64,000 bases of DNA, taken from contig NW_008805089.1 in assembly GCF_000004825.1 (NCBI RefSeq), forward strand, positions 992,001-1,056,000, in the 5' to 3' direction. The notes under the pieces are model-generated. The model saw nothing but the letters and a program-made list of their open reading frames with translations. It was not told where the DNA came from and did not search any database. Of the stretch, positions 32,806-44,996 are shown in pieces. The position numbers and the translations under genes are program-made. The stretch is from Heterostelium album PN500 (taxonomy: Eukaryota > Evosea > Eumycetozoa > Acytosteliales > Acytosteliaceae). Within the stretch, counting starts at the first letter, position 1, and each line of letters opens with the position of its first letter.

Positions 32806-34162
32806 TTATCCAACCAAGTTGGTTCTTGAATTTTCCAAGTCGGCTTGGGTGGTTGAGTTTGTCGAGTTTGAAATCTCAGATGTTTCATTATTTTCACCAC
32901 CATTATCAACATCTTCATCATCATTATCATCACGACCGTCAGTCTCTCTATCTTGATTATAAGTTGAATCGACAATGACTTCTGTTGTTGTTGCTGTTTT
33001 CTTTTCATTGTTGGACTCGATATCCAACTCTTGGTTGTTATTCTCGGTATCATTATCCATGAGTTGACGTACCTCTGACGATTTGTGGTGTGGCTGCGAA
33101 AGATTGTAGATGGCCAAACCAGAGATGATAATAACGAACGAAAGGAAGTACAACCAATGTAACTTTCTGTCAAACAAGAAGATGGCAAAGATAATAGAGA
33201 ACAAATCCGATGTTAACAATGAAAGATTCATCATAGTTGCACCGGCAATTCTCATCATAAATGGTGTAATCGAATACATGGCAAACAAACAAATAGCAAA
33301 ACCAATAATATATCCAATGACACCACCACTCCAAACCATTGTAGTTAATTCATTTCTTTCCAAAATAGACCTAATTTAATTAAATAGTTAGTTAGTTATT
33401 TTTGAAAATATGAATATTTAGCATGTTTGTTTGTTTGTTTGTTTGTTGCTTCAAGACTTACAATTGAATAGCAGAGATAATCGAACCATAAATACCGAGC
33501 AATGCCAAGTAAGTATAGTTATCATATTTCTTAACGGTGAATTCTTGTCCAACATTTGAAATTGAGTAGAGAACACACGAGATGAGTACTAGCATGTCAC
33601 CGAGCAATGGGTTGGAGCCACCGTTGGCGCTCTCACCTTGGAGTATATCAGAGACTACGAGAATGACCATACCGACAATCGATAGAACAACGGCGAGAAT
33701 ATGCACAAAGGTATAACGTGTCTTGAGGAAGATACGTGTGAGAATCACTACGCATGGGATGGTGAAACAATCGAGTAGCATAATGGAGGTGATCGTTGTG
33801 TACTGATAGGCTTTCACTACGACGTAGTTGGCTTCGACATCGATCAGTGCCAGCGGAATGAGAATGTGTGATTTCGTCTTGATGGTCTTCCAGAAGGTGC
33901 CACGCTTTATCAAAACGATTGAATAGAACATCAGGAGGATATAATTGAGCAAACTCTGTGATGTTGGAATATTGACACCGTAGTTGACCACCAGCAACTG
34001 ACTGAAAACACCGGTACCACAAATACACAGGGAGATGAGCTGTCCAAGCGCCAATCCATGTAGTTTGCCACGTAGTAGTTGCTTATCTACCAATCTCAAA
34101 CTATCGATGAAATTGACTTTGAAGTAGTTACGTACTCTATCTGTTGTTTGTGAAAATCCCAT
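32806..34162 (-). CDS. SLC35F1/F2-like transporter (drug/metabolite transporter superfamily)
   Basis: Two exons, 33462-34162 and 32806-33370; 421 residues. Ten membrane segments are apparent in the first 310 residues. The segment SHILIPLALIDVEANYVVVK, then YTTITSIMLLDCFTIP, matches the signature of the SLC35F1/F2/F6 group. The C-terminal 100 residues are hydrophilic, acidic and Asn/Thr-rich, without homology. Family members carry solutes at the plasma membrane or in endomembranes; the substrate is not known. I took the ATG at 34162; the frame is open a little further upstream without another ATG. Confidence 0.87.
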
Positions 34163-34883
34163 TATTATTTCAAACTCGACCAACAAAAGTTTTGCGATAC
34201 TATATATATAAAACTTTTGAAAGCTATATATAGATTAATGTTTATTTTGTATTGAATGATTAAAAAGACTATATTTATTTTTTTGTAAAAAAAAAAAAAT
34301 AGATATAGAAATAGATATAATATAGATATATATATAATATGTATCTTGATTATTCAAAAAGTAGTGTTCAACAACGACAACAACAATAATAATCAGACAA
34401 CTGATAGTCAAAGTAAAAGTCGAATCCCGGTAACAATGTTTGTCGTTAAAAAAAATATAAATAACTTGAGATTTTTTTTTCGTTAAAAAATAAAAAAATT
34501 GTCGGAGAGGAACGGAAGAAAAAGACGAGAATTTGTGTTGATGTATGCTTATGCTTCGGGTTTTGTGATTATACCCTTTACTTTATGGGCGTTGATTTCT
34601 ATTCTAAAAAAAGATTTTAACTAAACTATCAATTCACCATTATTTTGCTAAATAATAATTTATTTATTTTAGATATGTTTTGTGTGAAAATATATACACC
34701 AACATTTTGTTATACCACACATGATATGATTATCCTTTCTTTTCTTTTTATAATGTAAAGAAAAAAGTAAAGATTACTTGTTGTTAAAAAAAAATGTTGT
34801 TGAAGAAGATGTTTGAAATAAATTGTTGTTGTTGTTGTTGTTGTTTGATGTTTGATGTTTTTTTGATTTTCGACCTATAAATA
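34163..34883. other. Intergenic, AT-rich with TTG microsatellite
   Basis: Holds a (TTG)n run at 34823-34844 near the 3' end of the next gene and poly-A/T tracts. Part of it is the promoter of the transporter gene. No coding sequence is seen. Confidence 0.45.
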
Positions 34884-36688
34884 TTAACTTATTACTTCAT
34901 AACCACCTGCACCTTTACGTTTGATCATGATTACTAGTGTAACGATAAACAAAATGATGAGACTACCGAATGCAATCGGTAGTGCAATGTCGAGTTTACG
35001 AAGTTGGTCAGTGTCGGATTTGGTTGGTGTAGGTGTTGGTGTGGGAGGTGGTGTTGGGTTGTTTTCTTGGTCGCAAGACGCTCCGGTGTAGTTGGGAGCG
35101 CAGCTGCAGTTGTAGGTGGAGTTGGAGTTGATAGAGCATTGGCCATGTACACATTGATGTAATGATACCATGCACATGCTCTGATTGTTTTGTGTGAGAC
35201 AGATGCCCGAGAGCGTAGCGCAAGCAGTGCACGACGCCGTCTTGCAAAAGTTGCAGCTGTAGCCTTCGCACGCCTCGTCGCAGCCAATCTCACTGCTGCC
35301 GTTGAGCGGCGAGTAGTTCTGGTAGAAGCTGCCAGAGATGAGATAACCGTTGTAGGTGTCGTTCAAAAAGACGCCGCCACCCGGACCGTTCTCAGCCGAG
35401 TTGAAAAACACTTGACTCGAGTCAAAGGTGAGCGACGACTTGTTGGATGGCGCGTTGATGTAGATGGCGCCACCCGAATAGTCGGCGGTGTTATTAAAGA
35501 TGTTGGTCGACATGATAAGATTCTGACGGAATGCATGATCGAGAGTGATTGCACCACCCGAGATCTTGGCGAAATTCATTGAGAACTCGCAGTCCGTTGC
35601 TTCAATGGTTTCCGAGTAGACGGCGCCACCAAAGCCAGTGGCGATGTTGCCGTGGTATGTCGAGTAGCTGGTCTGGAACTCCGACGAGTAGATGGCACCA
35701 CCGTATTCGGCGACGTTCGAACGCAGCTGACTCTGTCTGATTGACTAGGAGTTCACTGGTGGTGAAGACCGGCGAGAAGATGGCACCGCCGCGCTCGGCG
35801 ACATTCGAGAGGAAGTCGCTGCTGACGATGGTCGTGCCATCGCTGTAGATGGCGCCACCCGAGTGTACGGCGCTGTTCGATATGAATATAGAGTTACGCA
35901 CATTCAGTGAGTTTGGATAGGTCAGCTGGATGGCGCCACCATACTGACCGGAGCAGTTCTGAAAGGTGGAGTTTGAGATCATCAGAGTGAACGTGTTGGA
36001 GTTGGCCGGTACGTTGATGCACGAGTCGTAGGCATTCTGAATCGACATCGAATCGATCAGTGTATTCGAGAGTATATGTGAGATGAACGATGGTTGCCCC
36101 GAGCAATCGACCACCGGTGCGACAAACACCGATTTGTCCGGCGATATCACCACCTGACACGGCAGATTGAATTTGAGATTACAGTTTTCAGGTCCACTAT
36201 AACGACTACCGAATATATTTATATTTAAAATATCTATTTGTGATAATCCTAAACCATTGATTGCATTTATACAATCATTTATATGTGTACAATTTCTTTA
36301 AAATGAACAAAGCAAAAAAAAAAAGTTAGTTTTTTGATAAAATGAATTTTCTAAAACACCAGATTGAATGATTGATTTGCTTTGCTTTGCTTTGCTTTGC
36401 TTACCTTATGTTTGAAGATGGTGTAAATGGTTGACATGTAAAAGATGTATTATAAGTTGGGTTGACATTACAAAGATATTTATTTACTGAATCTATTGAT
36501 TTATTTTCTTGTTTATTATTGTTATTATTATTTATATCATTACTATTACTACTACTACTACTACTATATCTATCGTTATTATTATTATTTGCACTTACAA
36601 AACTCGTATAAAATATACTAAATAATAATAAAATATATAAAAAATGACAGGTACGCCAACTATTATTTTTATTTCTACTGTTGTTCAT
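34884..36688 (-). CDS. Type I membrane protein with GGAIY beta-helix repeats and EGF-like domain
   Basis: Exon 1 is 36405-36688 (signal peptide, residues 15-33, then Asn/Ser runs); exon 2 starts at 36295 and reaches 34884. The body has repeats with GGAIY/GGAIF/GGGVF motifs, as in the polymorphic outer membrane protein repeats used by many dictyostelid surface proteins, and these form a right-handed beta helix. A Cys-rich EGF-like unit (CVHGQCSINSNSTYNCSC), a Pro/Thr stalk, one membrane helix and a short basic tail follow. Near 35725-35745 the frame changes by one base: both sides keep the repeat pattern, but they are in different frames. This is either a young inactivation, a polymorphism or an assembly error. 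GC is unusually high in 34900-36150. Confidence 0.75.
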
Positions 36689-37701
36689 TTTCCGATGACT
36701 TTTCGAATGAAATGTTGTTGCTGTGTGATCGATTTAGAACTTTTTCTTTCTATTTCTTTTTTTACTTTTTCTCTTTCTTTAAAATATATAAATTAATCAA
36801 ACATCATGATGTTTTAATATAATGTTATTGGGCTATTTCTCTTTAAAGTTAGTTTTAATTTACTACTGGATTAGTTTTTTTGATTTATTATTATTTAATA
36901 GTTATGATTGCTTTGATTTGTGACAAGCTAATAAAGTTTATCGTCAAACTGTTTATTGGTATTGTTGTTATTGTTGTATGGGTCTCTCTAGATTGACAAG
37001 AAACTAACCACGCTCATTCAAATGGGTAAAAGTCTTGCTACTTTGCTGTTTACTAATTTTTTTAAAAAAAAAAATTCATTTTTATTTTTTAACAAGGTAT
37101 TCATTTGTTGAAATTTTTATTTTTTGGTTCAAGGTTGTTGATTGATGATATAATTGAATAAATATCTCTCTTTTCAAAAGCATTGCTTCCCAAAATTTTT
37201 ATCATGATGAAAGTTGATGACAGATAATTACTTATTTAAAGTAAAATTAGAAAGTTTATTTTTTGTTTAAGATTAGTTTTTTTTTTTTTGGATTAAACAA
37301 TTGTTATAATATATGATATATGATCGATTTACAAATTTCAAAAATAAATAAAATAATAATATTAATTTTCGTTTTAGATTTAATATTTAATATAACAATT
37401 TAAATTGAGTAATCCCACACACAGTTTTTGAAAACGTTACAAAAAAGACTTGAATCAAATTTTTTTATTCATTTCTTCGCTTAAACACAAATTTTTTGGC
37501 TTTGATTTAGTGCGACGAAAAAAAAAAAAAAAAAAACAAAAAAATTGATAAAAAAAAAAAAAACTTTTTTCATCAATTAAGTTCAAAATTCTGTAGTTTT
37601 TCAACTAGCCATTTTGTAGTCTTTATTTAGATAGTAATAATAACAGTGAAATCGACGTTGTTCTTATTCGAAAAAACAGAGACCAAACACCACATCACAA
37701 A
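36689..37701. other. Divergent intergenic region of 1 kb
   Basis: AT-rich DNA between a minus-strand and a plus-strand gene, with several poly-A/T runs (37055-37075, 37513-37533, 37548-37565). It should contain both promoters. No open frame or RNA gene is recognised. Confidence 0.45.
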
Positions 37702-39415
37702 ATGACTACATACATCGATCTCTCATCACCAGAGGAACTCTACATCGACCTCATCAATCAGGTTGCCAGTATCAAGAAGAAGCGTTCAGTTGAATTCAAC
37801 GATACCGAATATCAAAGATTGTTGGGTGAACAACGTGCTCCAGAGTTTTTGTCAAAGTTGATCACTTCAGAGTCTGAATTCATCCTTAAAGAGTCTGATA
37901 AAGGTATGTTATAAATATATTATTGTAATATTTTCGAATCTAATCGTCTTTATATTAATATTAATAATTATTATAGAGATTGAATCATTCTTTAATATCA
38001 TCTTGACTGTTTTACATAAATTGGAAAATGAAGCTATAAATATTATCTCACAAAAGATTAGAGACGTTCTTTCTGCTTCACCAAACGAAAAGAGCAACTT
38101 GAAGATTAAATTGTAATGTTTCATACAATCATCATTCATTCAACATAAATAATCATAATCATCCAAAAAAAAAAAGGATAAGAATAAGGAAACAGAACAA
38201 ATCAAAACAGGTTTTAGAATCATTAATTAATAACATATATAGTATTTATTGGAGTATTTATAAAGTTTGAATGAAATGTGGAATTAAAGAAAAAAAAAAA
38301 AAAAAAAAGAAATAGAAAAGAAAAACATGTTATCACATCAACAATAATAATAATAATAATCATAGTCATAACTAATCACTAATATAAGAAAGGAATGAAG
38401 GAACAAAGATATTAATATATATTTTCTTTAAAAATTATTAATATATATAGGTTAACCAACCTTTTCAACTCATTCTCACCAAAGTCACCAATGAGATATG
38501 AAGTATTCTATGTATTAGTTAAATTGGCTAGTGAATCTGGTAATATCGAATTTGTCAAGTATCAAACCAACAACCTCGATACTTGGCTCGACGATTGGTC
38601 AGCTTCAATCCCACAAAAGAGAAAGATATATAAATTAATTTCAACTATTTTCAAAGAAAAGAATAGGTAAGTTTATTATTATTACACTTTACTACTATCA
38701 TGATCATGATCATTATTATTATAACAAAACAGTTTTATTAATTTAATCGAATTTTCAAATGTATAATAATAATAGTATGATTTCACATAAATTTTTGGTT
38801 AAATATTTAAATACATTCAATAAGGAAGATGCAGGAGAGGCACAAGAAGAATCAGTTAGAGCATGTATCGAATCGATTTCATTACAAGAGTTGTTCCAAT
38901 CCGACTATTTGTTGGATTTGGTTGCCATCGGTTACTTGGAGACATCTTCGAATCCAAAGCACAAGCTCACCTATGAATTGATGAAGATCTTTGCCACCGA
39001 GCAGTTGGACAGCTTCATTGCTTTCCAAAGTAGAAACCCATCGTTCCTCACAGACATTGGTTTGAAGGAAGAGGATTGTCTACAAAAGATTCGTTTGCTC
39101 TCGTTGGCCACCCTGACCAGTGAGGATGCCAGCGTCAGCTACGCTTCCATCAGCAAATCGCTCCAGATCGACGAAGACAAGGTAGAGATGTGGGTGATCG
39201 ATGCCATCGCATCCGACTTGATCGACGCCAAGCTCGACCAACTCAACCGTGTCGTACACGTCAACTCATCGACACAAAGAGTTTTCAACAAGGCACAATG
39301 GACCCAATTGGGATTGCGTATCGACGCCTGGAGATCGAGTGTCAAGAACCTCCTCCAAGTCATCGACACTGCCAAAACCACTCAAATCAAGCCATTCTAC
39401 TGGCAATCGCGTTAA
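37702..39415 (+). CDS. eif3m: Translation initiation factor eIF3 subunit M
   Basis: Four exons: 37702-37903, 37977-38112, 38451-38666, 38776-39415; 397 residues. An N-terminal helical repeat region is followed by a PCI domain at about 200-345, including the winged-helix strand VEMWVIDAIASDLIDAKLDQ and VVHVNSSTQRVF. The C-terminus (RIDAWRSSVKNLLQVID) matches the family. eIF3m is a core subunit of the eIF3 complex that assembles the 43S pre-initiation complex. The intron 38113-38450 is long for this genome (338 bases). Length agrees with eIF3m of other eukaryotes (about 375). Codon use in the last exon is strongly biased (GCC, CTC, ATC), which fits high expression. Confidence 0.92.
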
Positions 39416-39788
39416 ACTATTGCTATCGTCCCTCCTCCCACTAGTAGTAGATCTACTTGTTATTCTATAGCTCTGTTGTTATAGAACTACTGGTAACATA
39501 ACAATAAACATGTTATGTTTAGATCAAAAGTAGTAGTAGTAGTAGTATTAAAAATAAAAAAATAAATAAAAATAAAAAAGAATCAACCAAAAATAAAATT
39601 AAATCCACTAAAATCTTGATTGTTTTTTTTTGATTTCATTTGATAATAAAGTGATCATTGCAACTTTTGTTGTTATTATTATTACTTATGAATCATTATG
39701 AATCATCAGTTAACTGATACAATCAAATCATAGAGAGATATAAATTATTCTTGATTTGTAGAAAATAAAGAGATAAATAAATATTAAA
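39416..39788. other. Intergenic with AGT microsatellite
   Basis: 3' flank of eif3m with AGT repeats (39528-39547), then A/T-rich DNA leading to the small ubiquitin-like gene. Nothing else is seen. Confidence 0.4.
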
Positions 39789-40099
39789 ATGGTTATTATT
39801 ACAGTTCAATTTATTAGAGATTCATCATATTCATTTCAAATAGAAGTTGAAGAGAACTATAGCGTTGGAGATTTAAAACAAAAGATAGAATATCATCATG
39901 GACTCCTAGCTGATGACACCCGCATTATAGTAGCCGGCAAAGGATTGGGTGATCATCATGTATGTTTATCATCATCCTTTGAAAATGTTGTTGTTTTTAT
40001 TAATCAAATATTTTCCTTAAGCTGATTACTCCATATTTAGATCGAATTTTCTATTTAGCAACTAGACTGAGTAGCAGAAATGTCCCCTCTGTAAATTAA
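39789..40099 (+). CDS. Small ubiquitin-like protein (82 aa)
   Basis: Two exons, 39789-39959 and 40022-40099, with a 62-base intron GTATGT..CCTTAAG. Residues 1-57 follow a ubiquitin-like first half: VQFIRDSSYSFQIEVEE, SVGDLKQKIEYHHG, then DDTRIIVAGKGLGD. The second exon gives ITPYLDRIFYLATRLSSR, which matches the last strand of the fold. The expected di-glycine end is absent (the protein ends NVPSVN), so conjugation is unlikely. The middle of the fold is short compared with ubiquitin (76 residues). tRNA-Gln lies 147 bases downstream. It may be a divergent UBL or a decaying paralogue. Confidence 0.62.
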
Positions 40100-40245
40100 A
40101 TACTTTTGTAAATAAAATATAAAACAATACATTCTCAATTTTGATACTGGTTTAGTTCATGCAAAGAAAATTAATACTAAAGTGGTCTATAGGTACAATA
40201 TTTGTGCACACTATTTTTTAAATGAAAATGTGCTTCATCATCAAA

Positions 40246-40317
40246 TGCTCTGTCATATAAGGGTTAGTATCCTGGACTTTGAATCCAGTCATCTGAGTTC
40301 GAATCTCAGCAGAGCAA
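40246..40317 (+). tRNA. tRNA-Gln (UUG), copy 2
   Basis: All 72 bases are identical to 16934-17005, including acceptor arm, TTG anticodon and B box; only a few flanking bases (AAA before, CAA after) are shared. There is no element insertion next to this copy. Confidence 0.95.
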
Positions 40318-41093
40318 CAATTTTTCTTGCTATATTGTCCGCATGCGTTGTTGTGCTTTTTGTTGACAATTTTAAATTTATCCAGCAACTTTTGGGTGTC
40401 CAACTTTGTCGAAATGCAAAATATTTAAGGATATTTCAATATATAGCTAATATAACTATCATATAATTTCAAAGTAGGCTTCTTTCCAAATTAAAATACG
40501 CAGTTTTTATATCTTTTAAATCTGATGTTTTTGTTAAACCGTGACTCTTTAGTCGACACCAAAGTTCTGTAATTAAAACATTATAGCAAACTAATATTGA
40601 TATCTTGTAAGCCAACATACAATTAAATAGATATATACCCATAGTCTCTCATTTTCATTATAAACTAATGAATGGTAGAGGAAAACAAGTTAACGTTAAG
40701 TGGTTATGATTTACTCTGTTTATTTATATTCTTATGAATCATTATATAGATGTTGTGTTGTTTAGATAGAAGATATAGTTGTTATAGTTCCTTCTGATGA
40801 AATTTTAATTACAGAGTATATATAATTGTTATTTTGATTCAACAGATGATGCATCTTCTTCAATCGAAATGTCAAATTTGACACAGATGTATATTATCTA
40901 ATTTTATAATTGAATTGCACTCATGTTAATTATTATTTTTATGTAATTGCTAATTTTACAAAATATATAATACAACATTTATAATAATAGAAAAATAATA
41001 AAAATAGTAAGTACTTACTTTTGTAGTGTAAAAAAATATCTATTTCAAACTATTTAATTCGATTTTTTTTTTAATTTTAAAAAGTTTAAAGAA
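40318..41093. other. Intergenic, AT-rich
   Basis: Region between tRNA-Gln and the F-box gene. I found no open frame with coding character, and no element comparable to the one beside the other tRNA-Gln copy. Confidence 0.4.
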
Positions 41094-42727
41094 ATGGGAG
41101 ATACATTCATAAATCTATCACATTTATTACTATCAAATATAGTTAAATACCTACATAGCAATCATGATAAGATAATATTTAGTTTGGTTTGCAGGAGATG
41201 GTTCTATGAAAAAGATAAATATCTTTGTTTGAAGAATATGAAAGGTTACCATCGACAAAATCTAAACAAACAAAATTATAATCTTACTTCATTCAATCAT
41301 CAGTTATCAGCAATTGAATATCGTAAATCAAAGAAATATATATTTTATAAAGGTAAGAACATATCATATTTCATATCGATATTGTACAATAATAGAATTG
41401 GTAACCAACTAATTAACAACTTTTATCTTGATTATATAACTATGTAGATGATACTCAAGATGATCTTGATTATATTGAAATAGAAGATCAAATGAAAAAG
41501 ATTATCTTTCAATCGAGAGATGATGAATATCTCTATTTGTCACAATCATTTAGAGATAGGCTTGCTCGTTCAAACATCGATACTCTAGAGATTCATTGTG
41601 TGTTGAAGATTAAATTCGATCAGTTCCCAAGTAATATCAAAAAAATGTCAATTTTTAGACATTATTGTTCCACTGATTTCAAATGGCTTCCGGAATCTTT
41701 GGAATCGTTGACTCTACTCTATCATTATAAAACTATAGTATCACCATTTACCTCGACACTCAGACATCTTGAGTTTAGTGAAACCTTTGCTCATCAGATA
41801 AATATCAGTTTGTTACCACCTCTGCTTGAAGTACTCATCTGTTTTAAGGCTACTTTTATTGCTACTCCCTCGACCGATGGATCAAAGCAAGATCTACCGT
41901 CCAGTCTTACCAGGTTGAGTGTACACGCCAAGTATCTACCTCTTCTGCGTAATCTAGGAGCACTCAGAGATTTGAAACTTCTCTTTACTTACAACGAAGA
42001 AAACCAGCTGAGACATGGTGATCTACCTTCTACTATCACCAAGCTAAAGTTTGTAGAGATCACCGGTCAACTTTGGAGTGACGCACTGGCACTTCCAGAG
42101 ATAAGACACCTTGAATTTATCAACAGCAACCTCACCTTTGGCAAGAATGTATTCTCTCATCTCGATCGTTTAGAATCATTGATATTCAATGGTGTATCAT
42201 GTAGGCATTCGATTGAACTTGGTAAACTTCCGTCGAGTCTCCGAGTGATGAAACTACCAAGTTTCAATCAAGAGTTTGATATTTCGAAAGTCTTTGAGAT
42301 TCCAGATTGTCTTGACAGTTTGTCGATCATTTTAAACTCATTTACACAGACAATCTCAAAGCAGCAGATGCCTAAATCACTTAAACATCTAGTAGTGCAT
42401 GCCCAGAAAAATGCTATCATCATGTCAGTTCCCGAAGATCTGGAATCTCTTAAAATCGGACACGGTTGTAAATTAAATGAATCGATTGCATTACCATCAT
42501 CGCTACGATCGATCACTGTAGACAACTATTTCTTTGATCACAATCCAATCAATTTGATACCAACCACTCTTTTTAAAATCAGACTAAAGAGTTTTTTTTT
42601 TTATGTGAAGCTTCAAAGATTGAATGATGATCATTTCTTGTTATTCGATTTCTTTGATAATAAAATAGAAGATGGTATCATGCACATATTGAAATTAAAT
42701 AAATATGGTAAAACATTTTTTCATTAA
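41094..42727 (+). CDS. F-box protein with leucine-rich/FNIP-like repeats
   Basis: Two exons, 41094-41352 and 41448-42727; 512 residues. The N-terminal 35 residues are an F-box (LSHLLLSNIVKYLHSNHDKI, then LVCRRWF). From about residue 130 on there are repeated units of about 22 residues with the pattern LPxSLxxLxL (FPSNIKKMSI, LPESLESLTL, LPSSLTRLSV, LPSTITKLKF, LPSSLRVMKL, MPKSLKHLVV, LPSSLRSITV), close to the FNIP/LRR repeats expanded in dictyostelids. It would act as a substrate adaptor of an SCF ubiquitin ligase. The substrate is unknown. Confidence 0.82.
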
Positions 42728-44378
42728 AAAAATTTTATTTAATGTTTACAAATTCATTCATTGTGTAGTGTTAAGTTGATAGTGTTTAGGATTTTTAAAT
42801 CTATATAGTATCAAATGTTTAATTCTATACTACAATTTGTATTTAAACAAAGATGAAACAAATAAATAATTTGATTTATTCTACTGTTACATACTTGGGG
42901 ATGTATTGAAAACCTCTCCTTTGTGAGATTGATGAAATAGTTCTATAGATGTCTATATTCTTTACGAATCTATAGATATTGTATTTAAAAGAGATATTAG
43001 TCTAAATATTATACGTATAATATTGCAACTACAGTGTCACCAGAGCTGACTACAACTTGTAGTCCACAAGTATTCCATCAATGAAGTTTAATAATAATTA
43101 TATAGAAAATTGTTGGAGTTATTAACTGTTATCATTTTAGTTTTATGTCATATGTAAGATGATCATACTAAGATCTAATTCTTTTCAATTTATAAAATAA
43201 ATTTTTGAAACAAAAATCAAAGATATATATTTAATTAACAATGTTAAAATAGAAATCAATTAGTAGCCTTAAAGCTATACAGCTGTTTAGTTTCTAGTAC
43301 ATAGCTTATAAAACTTTCAATTTAAGGTAACATGTATATTGCAATAAAAAGGTTCAATATATAATAATAACTACATTACGTGCACTGTGATAGAAATTCA
43401 TAGAATAACAATAATACAATAACAATACCAAAAAAGTTATTCAAATTATACTTTATTTCAACTTTAAATAAAGATAAATATTAAAACTTATTATATACTC
43501 TTTTTTAAACTTAAATTTTGTAAAGCACAAAAGATTATAATTCATTCTTTATTCTTTATTTAACTTTAATTCATTATCACAGTGAGACAACATAACATAT
43601 CCATTGAAATTAATTTTACATATTAAAACCAAATTAAGTATAAGATTATCCAAATATTAATAAATCGAAAGATCTATATTTGTTGAACTTGTATGACATA
43701 TAACTCGATATAATAATAGAGTATTCTGCGTGTTAAAATTTAATATAGAATAATTTTAATCTATTGTTTGCAATCATTCTTTCTAATCGGGAAATTAATA
43801 TTTAACAAGATTAGAATATTTTTAAATCTTCAATTGTTATCTATTTTAAAAAAAAAATTTCAAATGGTCATACTTAAAAGTTACAGTTCCTGGAGACAGA
43901 AAAAAAATATATAAAATAAAAACACTGAAAGCGGAGTATATCCAAAAATAGGATAAGTTGAGAATATCAATAGAGTCCGTTTTTTATTTTATTTAATTTT
44001 GAGCAAACAACGTTTGTTCTTACAGTCTATTATTAATGATTTGAAATTTAACCAGTAGTCAATGTTGTTGGTGTTGTTGGTGGTGATAATAAGTGATATT
44101 TTACTTATGGTTCGAGTGAAGTCTCCTTATCGTGTTCTGTGTTGTGATGGTCTGTGGTGGTGTGATTTTTATGTTTTTAGTGATTGGTACTGGGATGAAA
44201 TAATAAAATGTTTTAAGACAATCGATTGTCTTTCGTGAGTTGGTTGATCTAAATCTAAATAGCTGATAGATATGGGCCTTTACTGATTAAGTGTAGTGCT
44301 TTTAAGGCTACTACGGTGGTAACCTAGGCGACATGAATGATTGAAATAAAATGCTACAGGTGTGCATGATACTCGAAT
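42728..44378. other. Gene-poor region with dispersed repeat
   Basis: 1.65 kb without a supported gene. It holds the second copy of the 410-bp repeat (43430-43835). 44050-44180 is GTT/GGTG-rich. The remainder is A/T-rich. Confidence 0.45.
43430..43835 (-). repeat. Dispersed AT-rich repeat, copy 2 (about 405 bp)
   Basis: Reverse complement aligns with 11296-11712 along its whole length (see anchors there). It lies about 880 bases from tRNA-Ala, so unlike copy 1 it is not directly next to a tRNA gene. Absence of coding capacity and the sharp borders favour a non-autonomous element or solo terminal repeat over a shared gene. Divergence by eye of 15-20 percent suggests that it is not recent. Confidence 0.82.
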
Positions 44379-44699
44379 TCACTTGTCACGCTTCGACCAA
44401 ATTCCAACCGTGATAGTATGATATACAAATAGTATTAAATACACTAGTTTAATCACGAATGGAATTTGGATTCGTGTATCTTCAATTTCTAACACCAATA
44501 TCGGATGAGACTGGTTGAGAATGCAATAGATAGTAACACCAACAGTGAGATCTAATAGAACAAGCTGTGACATATCTTCTTTCTCAAGAGATCACTCTCG
44601 ATCGAGAGGAACGATCTTGCAACCAATACTATCTCACCAATCTCCAAGTCTTTGCTTGATCAAATGTTTGAAAATATGCGCGCATCCTGTACTTTTCAT
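44379..44699 (-). pseudogene. Possible decayed gene next to tRNA-Ala
   Basis: From an ATG at 44699 one frame on the minus strand reads HIFKHLIKQRLGDW, then two in-frame TGA codons separated by DSIGCKIVPLDRE, then SLEKEDMSQLVLLDLTVGVT and a hydrophobic helix (VIKLVYLILFVYHTITVGIW) to a stop at 44379. The last 64 codons from an internal ATG are open. The continuity of sense across the stops suggests a relic of a membrane protein, or a short gene starting at 44573. No family is recognised. Confidence 0.3.
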
Positions 44700-44715
44700 A
44701 ACAAAAGATTTTATA

Positions 44716-44788
44716 TGGACTAGAAGGGTATCGATCCCTTTACCTCTCGCATGCTAAGCGAGCGCTCTACCATCTGAGCTACAAGCCC
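44716..44788 (-). tRNA. tRNA-Ala (AGC)
   Basis: On the minus strand the sequence begins GGGCTTGTAGCTCAGATGG; the anticodon stem CTCGC/GCGAG encloses TTAGCAT with AGC, and the T arm reads GGGATCGATACCC. The acceptor arm has one mismatch and one G-U. There is no intron. The discriminator base is A. Confidence 0.93.
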
Positions 44789-44996
44789 TTTGTTGATTAG
44801 AATTTTATTTGTAAAAATTTAAATGTTTTTAATCAATAAAAATATCTGATTCCAAAGATTTTCAAATTCATAATTCAAATTATCAAATTATTAATAAATG
44901 TATAATTTTCTTTATTATTACTTAGAAAAATGATCTTTATAAGTAATATTTTAAAATGGAGATTCAACTTCAAATAAAGTTAGAGTTAAAATTTAA

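Noticed and set aside
34934-35582. Several long overlapping frames on both strands
   Set aside because: High GC and repeat periodicity of the GGAIY/EGF gene keep other frames open; only one frame has the domain motifs.
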